The notes under the pieces were generated by a model. The model was not told where the DNA came from. It was given only the letters and a program-made list of their open reading frames with translations, and searched no databases. Shown piece by piece: positions 15,864 to 23,149 of a stretch of 28,043 nucleotides of DNA. The DNA lies in IMG/VR virus record IMGVR_UViG_3300030329_000518, positions 1-28,043 of that record; one strand, written 5' to 3'. The position numbers and the translations under genes are program-made. The first letter of the stretch is position 1, and every line of letters starts with the position of its first letter. The DNA comes from a virus.

Positions 15864-16161
15864 AGACCACACTCCACAAGAAGAGATTATAGCTCAATGG
15901 TTATCTAAGTTTGGATTAAGTTATGAACCACAAGCTTATTATCACCCATATATAGTAGATTTTTACATACCAGAAATAAAAACAGTTGTAGAAGCTGATG
16001 GAGTATACGGGCATTTGGGTAAAAGAGATAGGAAACGAGATTCAGAGCTTTTAGCCCTAGATGATATAGACTACATTATTCATATAAAAGAAAAAACGAA
16101 CGAAAAAATAAAAGACCAACTTTGGTTGGAACTCAATAATTTAGATAAAGGTGTAGAATGA
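15847..16161 (+). CDS. Vsr/DUF559-like PD-(D/E)XK endonuclease
   Basis: 104 residues. 'TPQEEIIAQWLSKFGLSYEP', 'YIVDFYIPEIKTVVEADGVY' and 'RDRKRDSELLALDDIDY' reproduce the DUF559/very-short-patch-repair endonuclease pattern: Glu12 in the first helix, Asp38 in 'VDFY', Glu49-Ala-Asp51-Gly, and the basic 'R.rkRD..l' helix. It probably nicks or cuts DNA with Mg2+. It starts 17 bases inside the end of recA, so its expression is tied to RecA. A role in recombination or mismatch-type repair is inferred from this coupling. A free-standing nicking enzyme is also possible. Confidence 0.75.
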   Translation: MNLPPRDHTPQEEIIAQWLSKFGLSYEPQAYYHPYIVDFYIPEIKTVVEADGVYGHLGKRDRKRDSELLALDDIDYIIHIKEKTNEKIKDQLWLELNNLDKGVE

Positions 16162-16817
16162 TACAGAAAAGAAAAGCCACATCAGCTCACAGACAAGATG
16201 TATGGCTCAAAGACTTAATAGATGAACACCTAGAGGGGACAATGACTTCTAGAGGAGAACATGTGTTTTACCCATCTGTTATAAGTAACTCGTGTGATAG
16301 ATATGTATGGCTATGTTACAATGGGCGTATGGTAGACAGACCATTACCAGCAGTTTTAGAGAGGATTTTCCAAAACGGAAGTTTCCTAGAAGAGCGAGTT
16401 GGGAAATGGTTTTCTGAATTAGGCATACTGATTGATAGAGAAGTTTCTGTAAAATATGAAATTCCAGCGATTTCCGGTAGGATAGACTTTTTAATTAGAC
16501 ATGCTAATTTTGGGGTAATACCTATTGAGTTGAAATCTATAAACACATCAAAGTTTGATACTTTGAGAAAACCTTTACCAGAACACAACATCCAAATTCA
16601 AATGTATCTTAATATGGGAGACTATGCAAAAGGAACTGTGTTATATGAGAATAAAAATAACCAAAAAATAAAAGCTTTTTTAGTAGATAAAGACCCTGAA
16701 CATTGGGCAGATATACTAGAAAGGTGTTTTAAGATAAAAGACATGTTGGCAATGCCTGAAAAATGTACAGGACCTAGGTATTGTGACTGTCGATTAGTAG
16801 AGGAAGGCTTGTTGTAA
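16158..16817 (+). CDS. Cas4-like Fe-S PD-(D/E)XK exonuclease
   Basis: 219 residues resembling Cas4/RecB-type nucleases. N-terminal Cys46 in 'SNSCDRYVWL' and three C-terminal cysteines, Cys203, Cys209 and Cys211 ('KCTGPRYCDC'), could hold a 4Fe-4S cluster as in Cas4 and AddB. The active site is visible: Asp110 in 'SGRIDF', Glu124-Leu-Lys126 in 'IPIELKS', and the QxxxY motif 'QIQMY' (146-150). Expected activity is ssDNA exonuclease or end resection to feed RecA. It overlaps its neighbours on both sides (ATGA with the Vsr-like gene, TAATG with the next). No cas1, cas2 or CRISPR repeats are present, so this is a phage recombination enzyme and not part of a CRISPR locus. Confidence 0.8.
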   Translation: MIQKRKATSAHRQDVWLKDLIDEHLEGTMTSRGEHVFYPSVISNSCDRYVWLCYNGRMVDRPLPAVLERIFQNGSFLEERVGKWFSELGILIDREVSVKYEIPAISGRIDFLIRHANFGVIPIELKSINTSKFDTLRKPLPEHNIQIQMYLNMGDYAKGTVLYENKNNQKIKAFLVDKDPEHWADILERCFKIKDMLAMPEKCTGPRYCDCRLVEEGLL

Positions 16818-17317
16818 TGGAAGAACGAGATACAAAATGGACCCCTATGAAAGCATTAGGAAGGGTATCTAAGAGAATTGATTCATTAGGTATACCTATA
16901 TTTGACCCAAAACTACCAGAGTATGAGGGGTTAGATTTTTTTGATTTATCAAAAGCTTCGGATAAAGACCTAGAAAAGTTCCTAACTATGTATGGGGGAT
17001 ACAATGCTTTTCTACAAACAAAAGTAGCTGACATTGAAGCCACCGTAGGTGCTTTAGAAGCCTCATTTAATGAAGGTTACAGCAAAGCTTCGTTTAGACT
17101 ATCCCAAGAGCATGAAAAAGCGGGGCGTAAAAAAGCTACTAAAGATGAATTGAAGGGTGAAATTATGGAAAAGTATGATTCCCTAGTCCAACTAAGAAGA
17201 GATATTATAGAACAATCAGCTGAATTGAAAAGACTTAGAGGATTGTTAGAAACATATAAAGAAGCTTACGGAACGGTAAGTAGGGTAGTCACAGTAAGAA
17301 CTACGGATACATACTAA
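16817..17317 (+). CDS. Coiled-coil protein in the recombination operon
   Basis: 166 residues, TAATG-coupled to the Cas4-like gene with GAGGAAGG upstream. The N-terminal 60 residues look globular ('LGIPIFDPKLPEYEGLDFFD'). Residues 60-150 are heptad-rich and charged ('KVADIEATVGALEASF', 'RRDIIEQSAELKRLRGLLET'), predicting a long coiled coil. There is no catalytic motif. Between a resection nuclease and a Holliday junction resolvase, a structural or mediator role (UvsY- or RecO-like in function, not in sequence) is a reasonable guess only. Confidence 0.65.
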   Translation: MEERDTKWTPMKALGRVSKRIDSLGIPIFDPKLPEYEGLDFFDLSKASDKDLEKFLTMYGGYNAFLQTKVADIEATVGALEASFNEGYSKASFRLSQEHEKAGRKKATKDELKGEIMEKYDSLVQLRRDIIEQSAELKRLRGLLETYKEAYGTVSRVVTVRTTDTY

Positions 17318-17772
17318 TGTCAAACTATTTAGGACTAGATACATCAAGTAAGGCAATACATGGAGCCGTTGTAGACGATTCTGAGGCTCTTGTAGGCTTG
17401 TATAAATGGTCTAGTACAAAAAAATTGTCTAATCAAAGATTCCCTGAAATTGTGATTGATTTTTCGGAAGAAATGAGTAAAATAAATATAACAGATAAAG
17501 CAGCTGTAGAAGCTGCAATCTTTGTCCAAAACCGAAGGTCACTGATTTCTTTGGCTAATATGATAGGAGCCGTGTGGGCAGTCTTAGTACTAAATAATAT
17601 TGAGACTTCATTGATACATCATGCCGAATGGAAAAAAGAAGTACTGGGAAAAGGGACACTAAAGAAAGATGCAATAATGAAATTTGCAGTAGAAAAGTGG
17701 GGAGATAGATTCCCCGAACAAGATTATGCTGATGCAGCTTGCATAGCATTATGGAACAAGAGGAGGTTTTAG
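17317..17772 (+). CDS. ruvC: RuvC-like Holliday junction resolvase
   Basis: Cuts four-way junctions, for recombination intermediates and branch removal before packaging. 151 residues with an RNase H-like fold: Asp8 in 'YLGLDTSSKA', Glu65 in 'AAVEAAIF', and Asp136/Asp139 in 'EQDYADAACIALW' form the acidic centre. 'GKGTLKKDAIMKFAVEKWG' matches the basic, DNA-contacting helix region before the last acids. Length is close to bacterial RuvC (about 170). It ends the recombination run and overlaps the upstream coiled-coil gene stop (TAATG). Confidence 0.8.
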   Translation: MSNYLGLDTSSKAIHGAVVDDSEALVGLYKWSSTKKLSNQRFPEIVIDFSEEMSKINITDKAAVEAAIFVQNRRSLISLANMIGAVWAVLVLNNIETSLIHHAEWKKEVLGKGTLKKDAIMKFAVEKWGDRFPEQDYADAACIALWNKRRF

Positions 17773-17773
17773 T

Positions 17774-18277
17774 ATGATAGGAGCGGGGGGATTAACTAAG
17801 GTAGTTAGAGGATTTCAAATGTTCTTTCCCGGTAAAAAGGAAGGACCTAAGAGGGAATACAAAGATAAATTTCCTAAGAAATTACCTACTATAGAAGATG
17901 TAAAAAAAGAATATGGTGCAGTTGTTTGGTGTAAGTTTTCTAAGTGTGCTAGTAACCAAGAAGTAAAAAACTTACAAAGAACTACTGGAAGCCTACTAAA
18001 AAGAAGAAACTATACTCCAATTGCAGAACAAGAACATATATGGGCTGGGATATGTACTAGGGGTGAAATAGGAATGCAATTTAATGAAATAAAATTACCC
18101 CATGGTTCTAAGATAAAAGTTCCTAGTTGTTATACAGCTCATACAGATAAAACAGGATATTGGGACTTTTCTCAATTCCTAAACTCAGATGGAAGCCCAT
18201 TAGGAGGGAACATAGATTCTCAACATGTATCTGATGATGGATACGGAGCACTAGATAGTAACAACATATACGAGTAA
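17774..18277 (+). CDS. Hypothetical protein upstream of the terminase genes
   Basis: 167 residues with a strong GAGGAGG ribosome binding site, one base after the resolvase stop. The N-terminus is basic ('GKKEGPKREYKDKFPKK'). The middle ('YGAVVWCKFSKCASNQEVKN', 'YTPIAEQEHIWAGICTRGEI') contains scattered cysteines (C53, C58, C98, C118) that might bind metal. The C-terminal third is Gly/Ser/Asp-rich and probably disordered. I recognise no family. It may belong with packaging by position. Confidence 0.65.
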   Translation: MIGAGGLTKVVRGFQMFFPGKKEGPKREYKDKFPKKLPTIEDVKKEYGAVVWCKFSKCASNQEVKNLQRTTGSLLKRRNYTPIAEQEHIWAGICTRGEIGMQFNEIKLPHGSKIKVPSCYTAHTDKTGYWDFSQFLNSDGSPLGGNIDSQHVSDDGYGALDSNNIYE

Positions 18278-18279
18278 TT

Positions 18280-18780
18280 ATGCCTAAACATATACCAGAC
18301 GAAATAAAATTAAAAGCCATGAGAATGTATCTCAAGGGAGATAAGTCTGCCAAACAAATAGCAGAGGAGCTCTCTGTAAATGGTGTGGTAGTAAGCCCAC
18401 CTACTATATATGCGTGGGCTAAAAAAGATAGTTGGGGTGACCAAAAAGCCGTAGCTATTGCTGACCAACAACAACAAATTGCTGAAACAGAAGGGCAACG
18501 ATTTGCACGGATGCAATCAGAGCAGTTAGATAGTTACTCTCAGATAGCGGGGCAAGCAGCGGAAGACCTAAAAGGGTTGCAGTTTGACCGAGCCTTAGAT
18601 GCAGCAAGAGCAGCTGACATAGGTATAAAAGGTCAGAGAGAAGTTTTGCAAGGAATGATTAACATGGAATTTGTTCAAGATATCATGAGTGTTTTGATTG
18701 AAGAAATTTCTGACAATGAGACTTTACAAAGAATCGGTGTGAAACTAAAAGCTATCGAACAAAAACATAGGGATATATAG
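18280..18780 (+). CDS. terS: Putative terminase small subunit
   Basis: 166 residues. Residues 5-55 form a helix-turn-helix ('IPDEIKLKAMRMYLKGDKSA', 'KQIAEELS', 'VSPPTIYAWAKKDSW') of the kind that opens many small terminases and binds the packaging start site. A long helical oligomerisation region follows (Gln/Ala-rich, 60-130). It lies 2 bases upstream of the large subunit, the expected arrangement. The ribosome binding site is weak, so coupling to the preceding gene is likely. A transposase-like HTH regulator would look similar at the N-terminus, but the neighbour makes terminase the better call. Confidence 0.75.
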   Translation: MPKHIPDEIKLKAMRMYLKGDKSAKQIAEELSVNGVVVSPPTIYAWAKKDSWGDQKAVAIADQQQQIAETEGQRFARMQSEQLDSYSQIAGQAAEDLKGLQFDRALDAARAADIGIKGQREVLQGMINMEFVQDIMSVLIEEISDNETLQRIGVKLKAIEQKHRDI

Positions 18781-18782
18781 AA

Positions 18783-20447
18783 ATGCCTAAAGATGTTGTA
18801 AGCGTTGAGAGTGCTTTTGATTTACTCTCTAAAGGTCTTATGGACCAGAAAAAGTATGATGTAGGTTCTTTCAAAGAGTTTGTTCAAAACATATGGTGTC
18901 TTTCTTATGACAATCCTGAGTATTTTAAGGCATGGCATGTGGGATTATTAGCGGATGATATACAAGAATGTGTAGAAACAGGTATGAACTATGTTGGTGT
19001 TCTACCCAGAGGTCACTTTAAGTCAACTATTTTAGGGCATGCTTTTAGTGTTTGGAGACTTTTGACTGCTCCAAGAGATATGTCCATACTTTATTTATCT
19101 TATAGTGATGGTATGGCTAAATACCACATCGCAGAAATAAATAAGATAATTGCAAGGAATCCTGTAATTACAGAAATGTTAGTAAACAGAAACCCTAAAG
19201 CAGATTACTCAGCTAGATTTTACAAGAACAACCAACCTATGGAAATAATGCATGGTGGGTTGTTTTCTTTCAAACGAGGTATGCACGTCAATGGAGCATT
19301 GATTGCTGATGACGTATTGAGAGACCCAGAGAACCCATTGAACATGGGGCAGATAACTAAAGTTGAAGACCATTTTATGACAGAAAGTTTGTTCATACCT
19401 CTAAAGGGGGTTCCGGTTATTGTTGTAGGGACACCTATGATGCCCGGTGATTTATTATCTAAGTTACAAGAAGACTCTAGGTTTAAGTCTAGGGTTCTAC
19501 CAGCATTAGACCCTGTCCCACAGAGACGAGTTTTGATGCCGGAATTATATACAGAAGATTATTTGTTAGCCCAACAAAAAGCTAGACCTAAGTCTTTTGC
19601 TTCAGAGTTTATGTTGGTGCCACACTTTGCAACCGAGTCATATTTTGATTCTGAAGATATAGAAAAATGTGAAGATATTACTTTAAGGTCAGTTCCAGCT
19701 ACCAAAAAATATAAAGATTGGGGAACTGGTGACCAAGTTTTTGGTGGTTTTGATGTAGGTAAGAAAAAACATCCATCACATTTGGTGTTGTTTAAAAAGA
19801 GCGGGGATGATATAGTACAGATACATCATTCGTTTTTAGATGGTTGGAGTTACTCTGACCAAATAGAATATTTGAATGAAGTCGCAGACAATTTTGATTT
19901 GACTTCAGGGTATATAGATAACACACGTGGGGAGTTAGAAGACAGAGGATTAGACGCTAGATGGAGAGGAATGCATTTCTCTCAAAAAAGTAAAAATACT
20001 ATGGCTTCAGTCTTCGAAAATTTTGTTCACGGTGGTAAAATAAAGTTAATCAAAGACGAAAGACAGAAGCAGCAGATACTGTCTGTAAGTAATGAATTGA
20101 AAGCACCCGACACACCACTAGGACATGGGGATGCCTTTTTCTCAATTGCCATGGCTTTACAGGCTGTACATGACACAGCATATAAGTTTGTAGATTTGGG
20201 AAGTGCAGCGGACTGGTTTAATGCAATTAGTCCCGGAGAGACCCCTGAGAGTAGGAGACAACAACGTGACGAAAAAACTGGTCTAATCCAAGGAGAATCC
20301 CAACCAAATCCGTTACAAATGGAACCTGTAAATGCAATGGAGAGAGCTGAGTCAGCTCCAAACCCCCAATGCAAAGAGACTGTGTGTAACGCTAATTTCT
20401 GGGTTCCTGAAAGAGGATTATGTTTGTATTGCGGACACAGACAGTAA
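18783..20447 (+). CDS. terL: Terminase large subunit with C-terminal zinc ribbon
   Basis: Packaging motor and headful or site nuclease, 554 residues. ATPase: Walker A-like 'LPRGHFKST' (74-82), Walker B 'ALIADDVLRD' (Asp176, Asp177), coupling motif 'VVGTPMMPGD' (214-223). RNase H-like nuclease: Asp324 in 'GGFDVGKKK', Asp379 in 'GYIDNTRG', Asp450 in 'LGHGDAFFSIAMAL'. After a Pro/Gln/Glu-rich linker the last 30 residues carry C530-x4-C535 and C547-x2-C550 ('CLYCGHRQ'), a zinc ribbon that is not standard for this family. The ATPase and nuclease motifs are all intact. It starts 2 bases after the small subunit. Confidence 0.92.
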   Translation: MPKDVVSVESAFDLLSKGLMDQKKYDVGSFKEFVQNIWCLSYDNPEYFKAWHVGLLADDIQECVETGMNYVGVLPRGHFKSTILGHAFSVWRLLTAPRDMSILYLSYSDGMAKYHIAEINKIIARNPVITEMLVNRNPKADYSARFYKNNQPMEIMHGGLFSFKRGMHVNGALIADDVLRDPENPLNMGQITKVEDHFMTESLFIPLKGVPVIVVGTPMMPGDLLSKLQEDSRFKSRVLPALDPVPQRRVLMPELYTEDYLLAQQKARPKSFASEFMLVPHFATESYFDSEDIEKCEDITLRSVPATKKYKDWGTGDQVFGGFDVGKKKHPSHLVLFKKSGDDIVQIHHSFLDGWSYSDQIEYLNEVADNFDLTSGYIDNTRGELEDRGLDARWRGMHFSQKSKNTMASVFENFVHGGKIKLIKDERQKQQILSVSNELKAPDTPLGHGDAFFSIAMALQAVHDTAYKFVDLGSAADWFNAISPGETPESRRQQRDEKTGLIQGESQPNPLQMEPVNAMERAESAPNPQCKETVCNANFWVPERGLCLYCGHRQ

Positions 20448-20471
20448 GTAAGAAAAATAGGAGAATATACA

Positions 20472-22418
20472 ATGACAATAGAAAATAAAACTTTTAATTT
20501 AAACACCCCAGCCATCACAGACCAAGCAACTGTCATATTAAATCACAGGTATCTTTTAAAGAACTCAGACAATGAGGTGATAGAAACTCCTGAACAAATG
20601 TTTGAAAGAGTAGCTAATGCTGTGGCTAAAATTGATAAAGACTATATGGGGTTAGATGTAGAAGCTGATTTGACTGCTAAAGACTTCTATACAATTATGT
20701 CAAACTTAGAATTTGTCCCAAACTCTCCTACGTTAATGAATGCTGGTACAGAACAAGGAACCTTATCAGCATGTTTTGTTTTACCTTTAGAAGATAGTAT
20801 GGAAGGCATAATGAAAGCTGCAACAGATAGTGCTATGGTTCAAAAATTTGGTGGTGGTACTGGTTTTGCTTTATCTAAGTTAAGACCTAAAGGAGATAAA
20901 ATTCAATCTACTCATGGGATTGCTTGTGGTCCTATAGAAGTACTAAAGACACTTTCAAGGGTGTCATCTATGATTACACAAGGTGGGAAACGTGATGGTG
21001 CAAATATGGCAGTAATGTCTATTTATCACCCAGACATATTAGATTTCATAGACTGTAAAAAAGTTGAAGGAGAAATACATAACTTCAATATTTCTGTTGG
21101 TGTTGATTCCAACTTTATGAAAGCTGTAGAAGGTAACATGGACTATAATCTAATAAACCCTAAAAGTAATGAAGTTGTGGGTAAATTAAACGCAAGAGAA
21201 GTGTTTGCTAAAATTGTAGAGGGGGCATGGAATAACGGTGAACCCGGAATGATTTTCTTAGACCAAGTAAACAAAGACAACCACGTAACTAAAACATATG
21301 GAGAGATGATTGCAACTAATCCTTGTGGTGAACAACCATTGTTAGGCAATGAATCCTGTAATTTAGGGTCTATAAACTTAGCTAAATTTTATAAGAAAGC
21401 TGAAAAAGCCCATGCGTTTGGTTGGAAAGCAGAAATAGATTGGGCTCGATTAGAGAACGTCACAAGAAAGTCAGTTCATTTTTTAGATAACGTTATAGAT
21501 GCAAATAAATACGCCACACCTGAAATAGAAGAAATGACTAAGTCTACTAGAAAGATTGGACTAGGAGTTATGGGTTTTGCCGACTTGTTAATTCAAATGC
21601 ATGTCCCATATAATTCTTCAACTGCTAGAGAAATAGGAGCAGAACTAATGACTAAGATTAGAGAATGGTCAGATGATGAGTCACTAGAGTTAGCGAAGGT
21701 TAGAGGTACTTTTCCTGCATGGGATAAAAGTAACTACGATAAGGAAACAGAAGCCTATAGGAACCATTGTAGATTAACAGTTGCTCCTACAGGAACAATA
21801 TCAATGATAGCTGACACATCTAGTGGGATTGAACCTACATTTGCGTTAGCTTGGAAAAAACAAAATATACTAGAAGGCAAAACTTTGAACTACGTAAATA
21901 AATACTTCGAGGCAGATGCTGAGAAATATGGTTTTTATTCCGAAGATTTGATGGATTATTTGGCTGAAGGGGGTTCGTTAGAGTCTGTACCAAATGTTCC
22001 TGATTGGATAAAGGCAGTGTATGCCACTGCTCCTGACATATCTCCTGAAGACCATGTTCTTATGCAATCTGCATTTCAAGAAGCCGTAGATTCAGGTATA
22101 TCTAAGACAATAAATTTCGCTAATAGTGCTACCAAAGAAGATGTTGAAAATGCTTATATGTTAGCATGGAAGGAAGGATGTAAGGGGATAACTGTCTACA
22201 GGGCAGGAAGTCGAGAGAAAGAAGTTTTAGTAAAAGGTAATAAAGAAAAAGCTGAACAACCACTTTTAGATGGTTTTGATATTGAAGAAGAAGCAATAGC
22301 AAAGAAAGAGAACTATAGAGTACCACAACATAATTGTTGTGATACACCCAATGTAGTGTTTGAATCAGGGTGCGAAACTTGTAAGTCTTGTGGGTATAGT
22401 GTTTGTCTTATTGCATAA
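20472..22418 (+). CDS. nrdJ: Class II (adenosylcobalamin-dependent) ribonucleotide reductase
   Basis: Reduces ribonucleotides to deoxyribonucleotides using a B12-derived radical, needing no oxygen or second subunit. In the 648 residues, the active-site Cys101 ('LSACFVLPL') pairs with Cys296 ('NESCNLGSINL'). 'NPCGEQPLLG' (283-292) supplies the radical Cys285 and Glu287. 'VAPTGTISMIADTSSGIEP' is the conserved substrate/phosphate loop. 'CETCKSCGYSVC' at the end is the thioredoxin-accepting redox tail. The N-terminus lacks an ATP-cone, so activity control by dATP is probably absent. It is a host-derived metabolic gene sitting between terminase and portal. Ribosome binding site TAGGAGA. The host must make or import cobalamin for it to work. 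Confidence 0.93.
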   Translation: MTIENKTFNLNTPAITDQATVILNHRYLLKNSDNEVIETPEQMFERVANAVAKIDKDYMGLDVEADLTAKDFYTIMSNLEFVPNSPTLMNAGTEQGTLSACFVLPLEDSMEGIMKAATDSAMVQKFGGGTGFALSKLRPKGDKIQSTHGIACGPIEVLKTLSRVSSMITQGGKRDGANMAVMSIYHPDILDFIDCKKVEGEIHNFNISVGVDSNFMKAVEGNMDYNLINPKSNEVVGKLNAREVFAKIVEGAWNNGEPGMIFLDQVNKDNHVTKTYGEMIATNPCGEQPLLGNESCNLGSINLAKFYKKAEKAHAFGWKAEIDWARLENVTRKSVHFLDNVIDANKYATPEIEEMTKSTRKIGLGVMGFADLLIQMHVPYNSSTAREIGAELMTKIREWSDDESLELAKVRGTFPAWDKSNYDKETEAYRNHCRLTVAPTGTISMIADTSSGIEPTFALAWKKQNILEGKTLNYVNKYFEADAEKYGFYSEDLMDYLAEGGSLESVPNVPDWIKAVYATAPDISPEDHVLMQSAFQEAVDSGISKTINFANSATKEDVENAYMLAWKEGCKGITVYRAGSREKEVLVKGNKEKAEQPLLDGFDIEEEAIAKKENYRVPQHNCCDTPNVVFESGCETCKSCGYSVCLIA

Positions 22419-22427
22419 GGAGACATA

Positions 22428-22649
22428 ATGGACAAGGAACAAAGAACTAACTTTGATAACCAGTTCTATAATCATCAAGAAGAAATGAATGGCATATCCA
22501 ATATAATGGATAGTCAGGATGAACTAAAAGAACAAATTGAGTTATTAAGTGAAAAAATTGATAAACTGACACTTTTGTATACAGATTTACAAGAGAAATA
22601 TGTACATCAAAACAACCAACTTCGTGAAGAATTGTCTAAACGAAGATAA
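22428..22649 (+). CDS. Small coiled-coil protein
   Basis: 73 residues with a strong AAGGAGA ribosome binding site, 9 bases after nrdJ. Residues 28-70 are a continuous heptad pattern ('LKEQIELLSEKIDKLTLLYT', 'LREELSKRR'). The N-terminus is Asn/Gln-rich. There is no membrane segment, so a spanin or holin is unlikely. Family unknown. It may be a small virion or scaffold-related protein by position before the portal. Confidence 0.65.
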   Translation: MDKEQRTNFDNQFYNHQEEMNGISNIMDSQDELKEQIELLSEKIDKLTLLYTDLQEKYVHQNNQLREELSKRR

Positions 22650-22664
22650 ATACGAAAAATATAG

Positions 22665-22670
22665 TATAAT
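22665..22670 (+). promoter_or_regulatory. Putative -10 element in the largest intergenic gap
   Basis: TATAAT, in the 51-base gap between the coiled-coil gene and the 22701 gene. It is followed 20 bases later by a Shine-Dalgarno (TAGGAGAG) and the ATG at 22701. No good -35 is visible at 16-18 bases, so this may need an activator or alternative sigma factor. It would start a head-gene transcript. Confidence 0.4.
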
Positions 22671-22700
22671 ATAAAGATAGAAAAGTTTTAGGAGAGACCT

Positions 22701-23147
22701 ATGGTATTAGGAAACATGATGAATGAGAATGGTCAACAGTATGTAGCTATCAAAGATGATACGAATACTTGGAGAATATTAGATACTTGGCACGCAGACC
22801 TAAAAATGTTGAATGCTGATGATGATATTCCGGACGATAGTCCAGCGGTAGTAGCATTATCTGAGGGGCAATTTATTGCACTAATAAAAGAAGCTGGTAG
22901 TGCTGGCATTTTAGAAAATGTGAATTTTGGTTCCAACGCAGATACATCTGAATTAGAGTATGCGATTGACACCAGAGACGCAAAAATTGAAGAATTAGAA
23001 GAAAAACTAAATAATCTAACGGAAGAAAAACAAGTTGTTGAAAAAGCAGCTTCTCGTTCGGAAGAGTTTGAACTAAAAGAAAAAGCTATGGACAACATAC
23101 TAAAGTTAGTATCAATGCAAGATATGACTAAACTAAGCAGGGATTAA
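22701..23147 (+). CDS. Hypothetical coiled-coil protein upstream of the portal
   Basis: 148 residues with a good ribosome binding site (AGGAGAG). A globular N-terminal 90 residues contains 'YVAIKDDTNTWRILDTWHAD' and 'SPAVVALSEGQFIALIKEAG'. A 35-residue coiled coil follows ('AKIEELEEKLNNLTEEKQVV') and then an acidic helix. There is no enzymatic motif. It is the first gene after the putative promoter at 22665 and lies 2 bases before the portal, so a head-assembly or scaffold-like function is plausible but unproven. Confidence 0.65.
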   Translation: MVLGNMMNENGQQYVAIKDDTNTWRILDTWHADLKMLNADDDIPDDSPAVVALSEGQFIALIKEAGSAGILENVNFGSNADTSELEYAIDTRDAKIEELEEKLNNLTEEKQVVEKAASRSEEFELKEKAMDNILKLVSMQDMTKLSRD

Positions 23148-23149
23148 TA

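Noticed and set aside
16158-16817. CRISPR-Cas system because of the Cas4-like protein
   Set aside because: No Cas1, Cas2, effector genes or direct-repeat array are present. The protein belongs to the recombination operon.
20027-20536. Long open frame on the - strand (169 codons) over terL/nrdJ
   Set aside because: It lies antisense to conserved terminase and reductase motifs, and its composition is that of a shadow frame.
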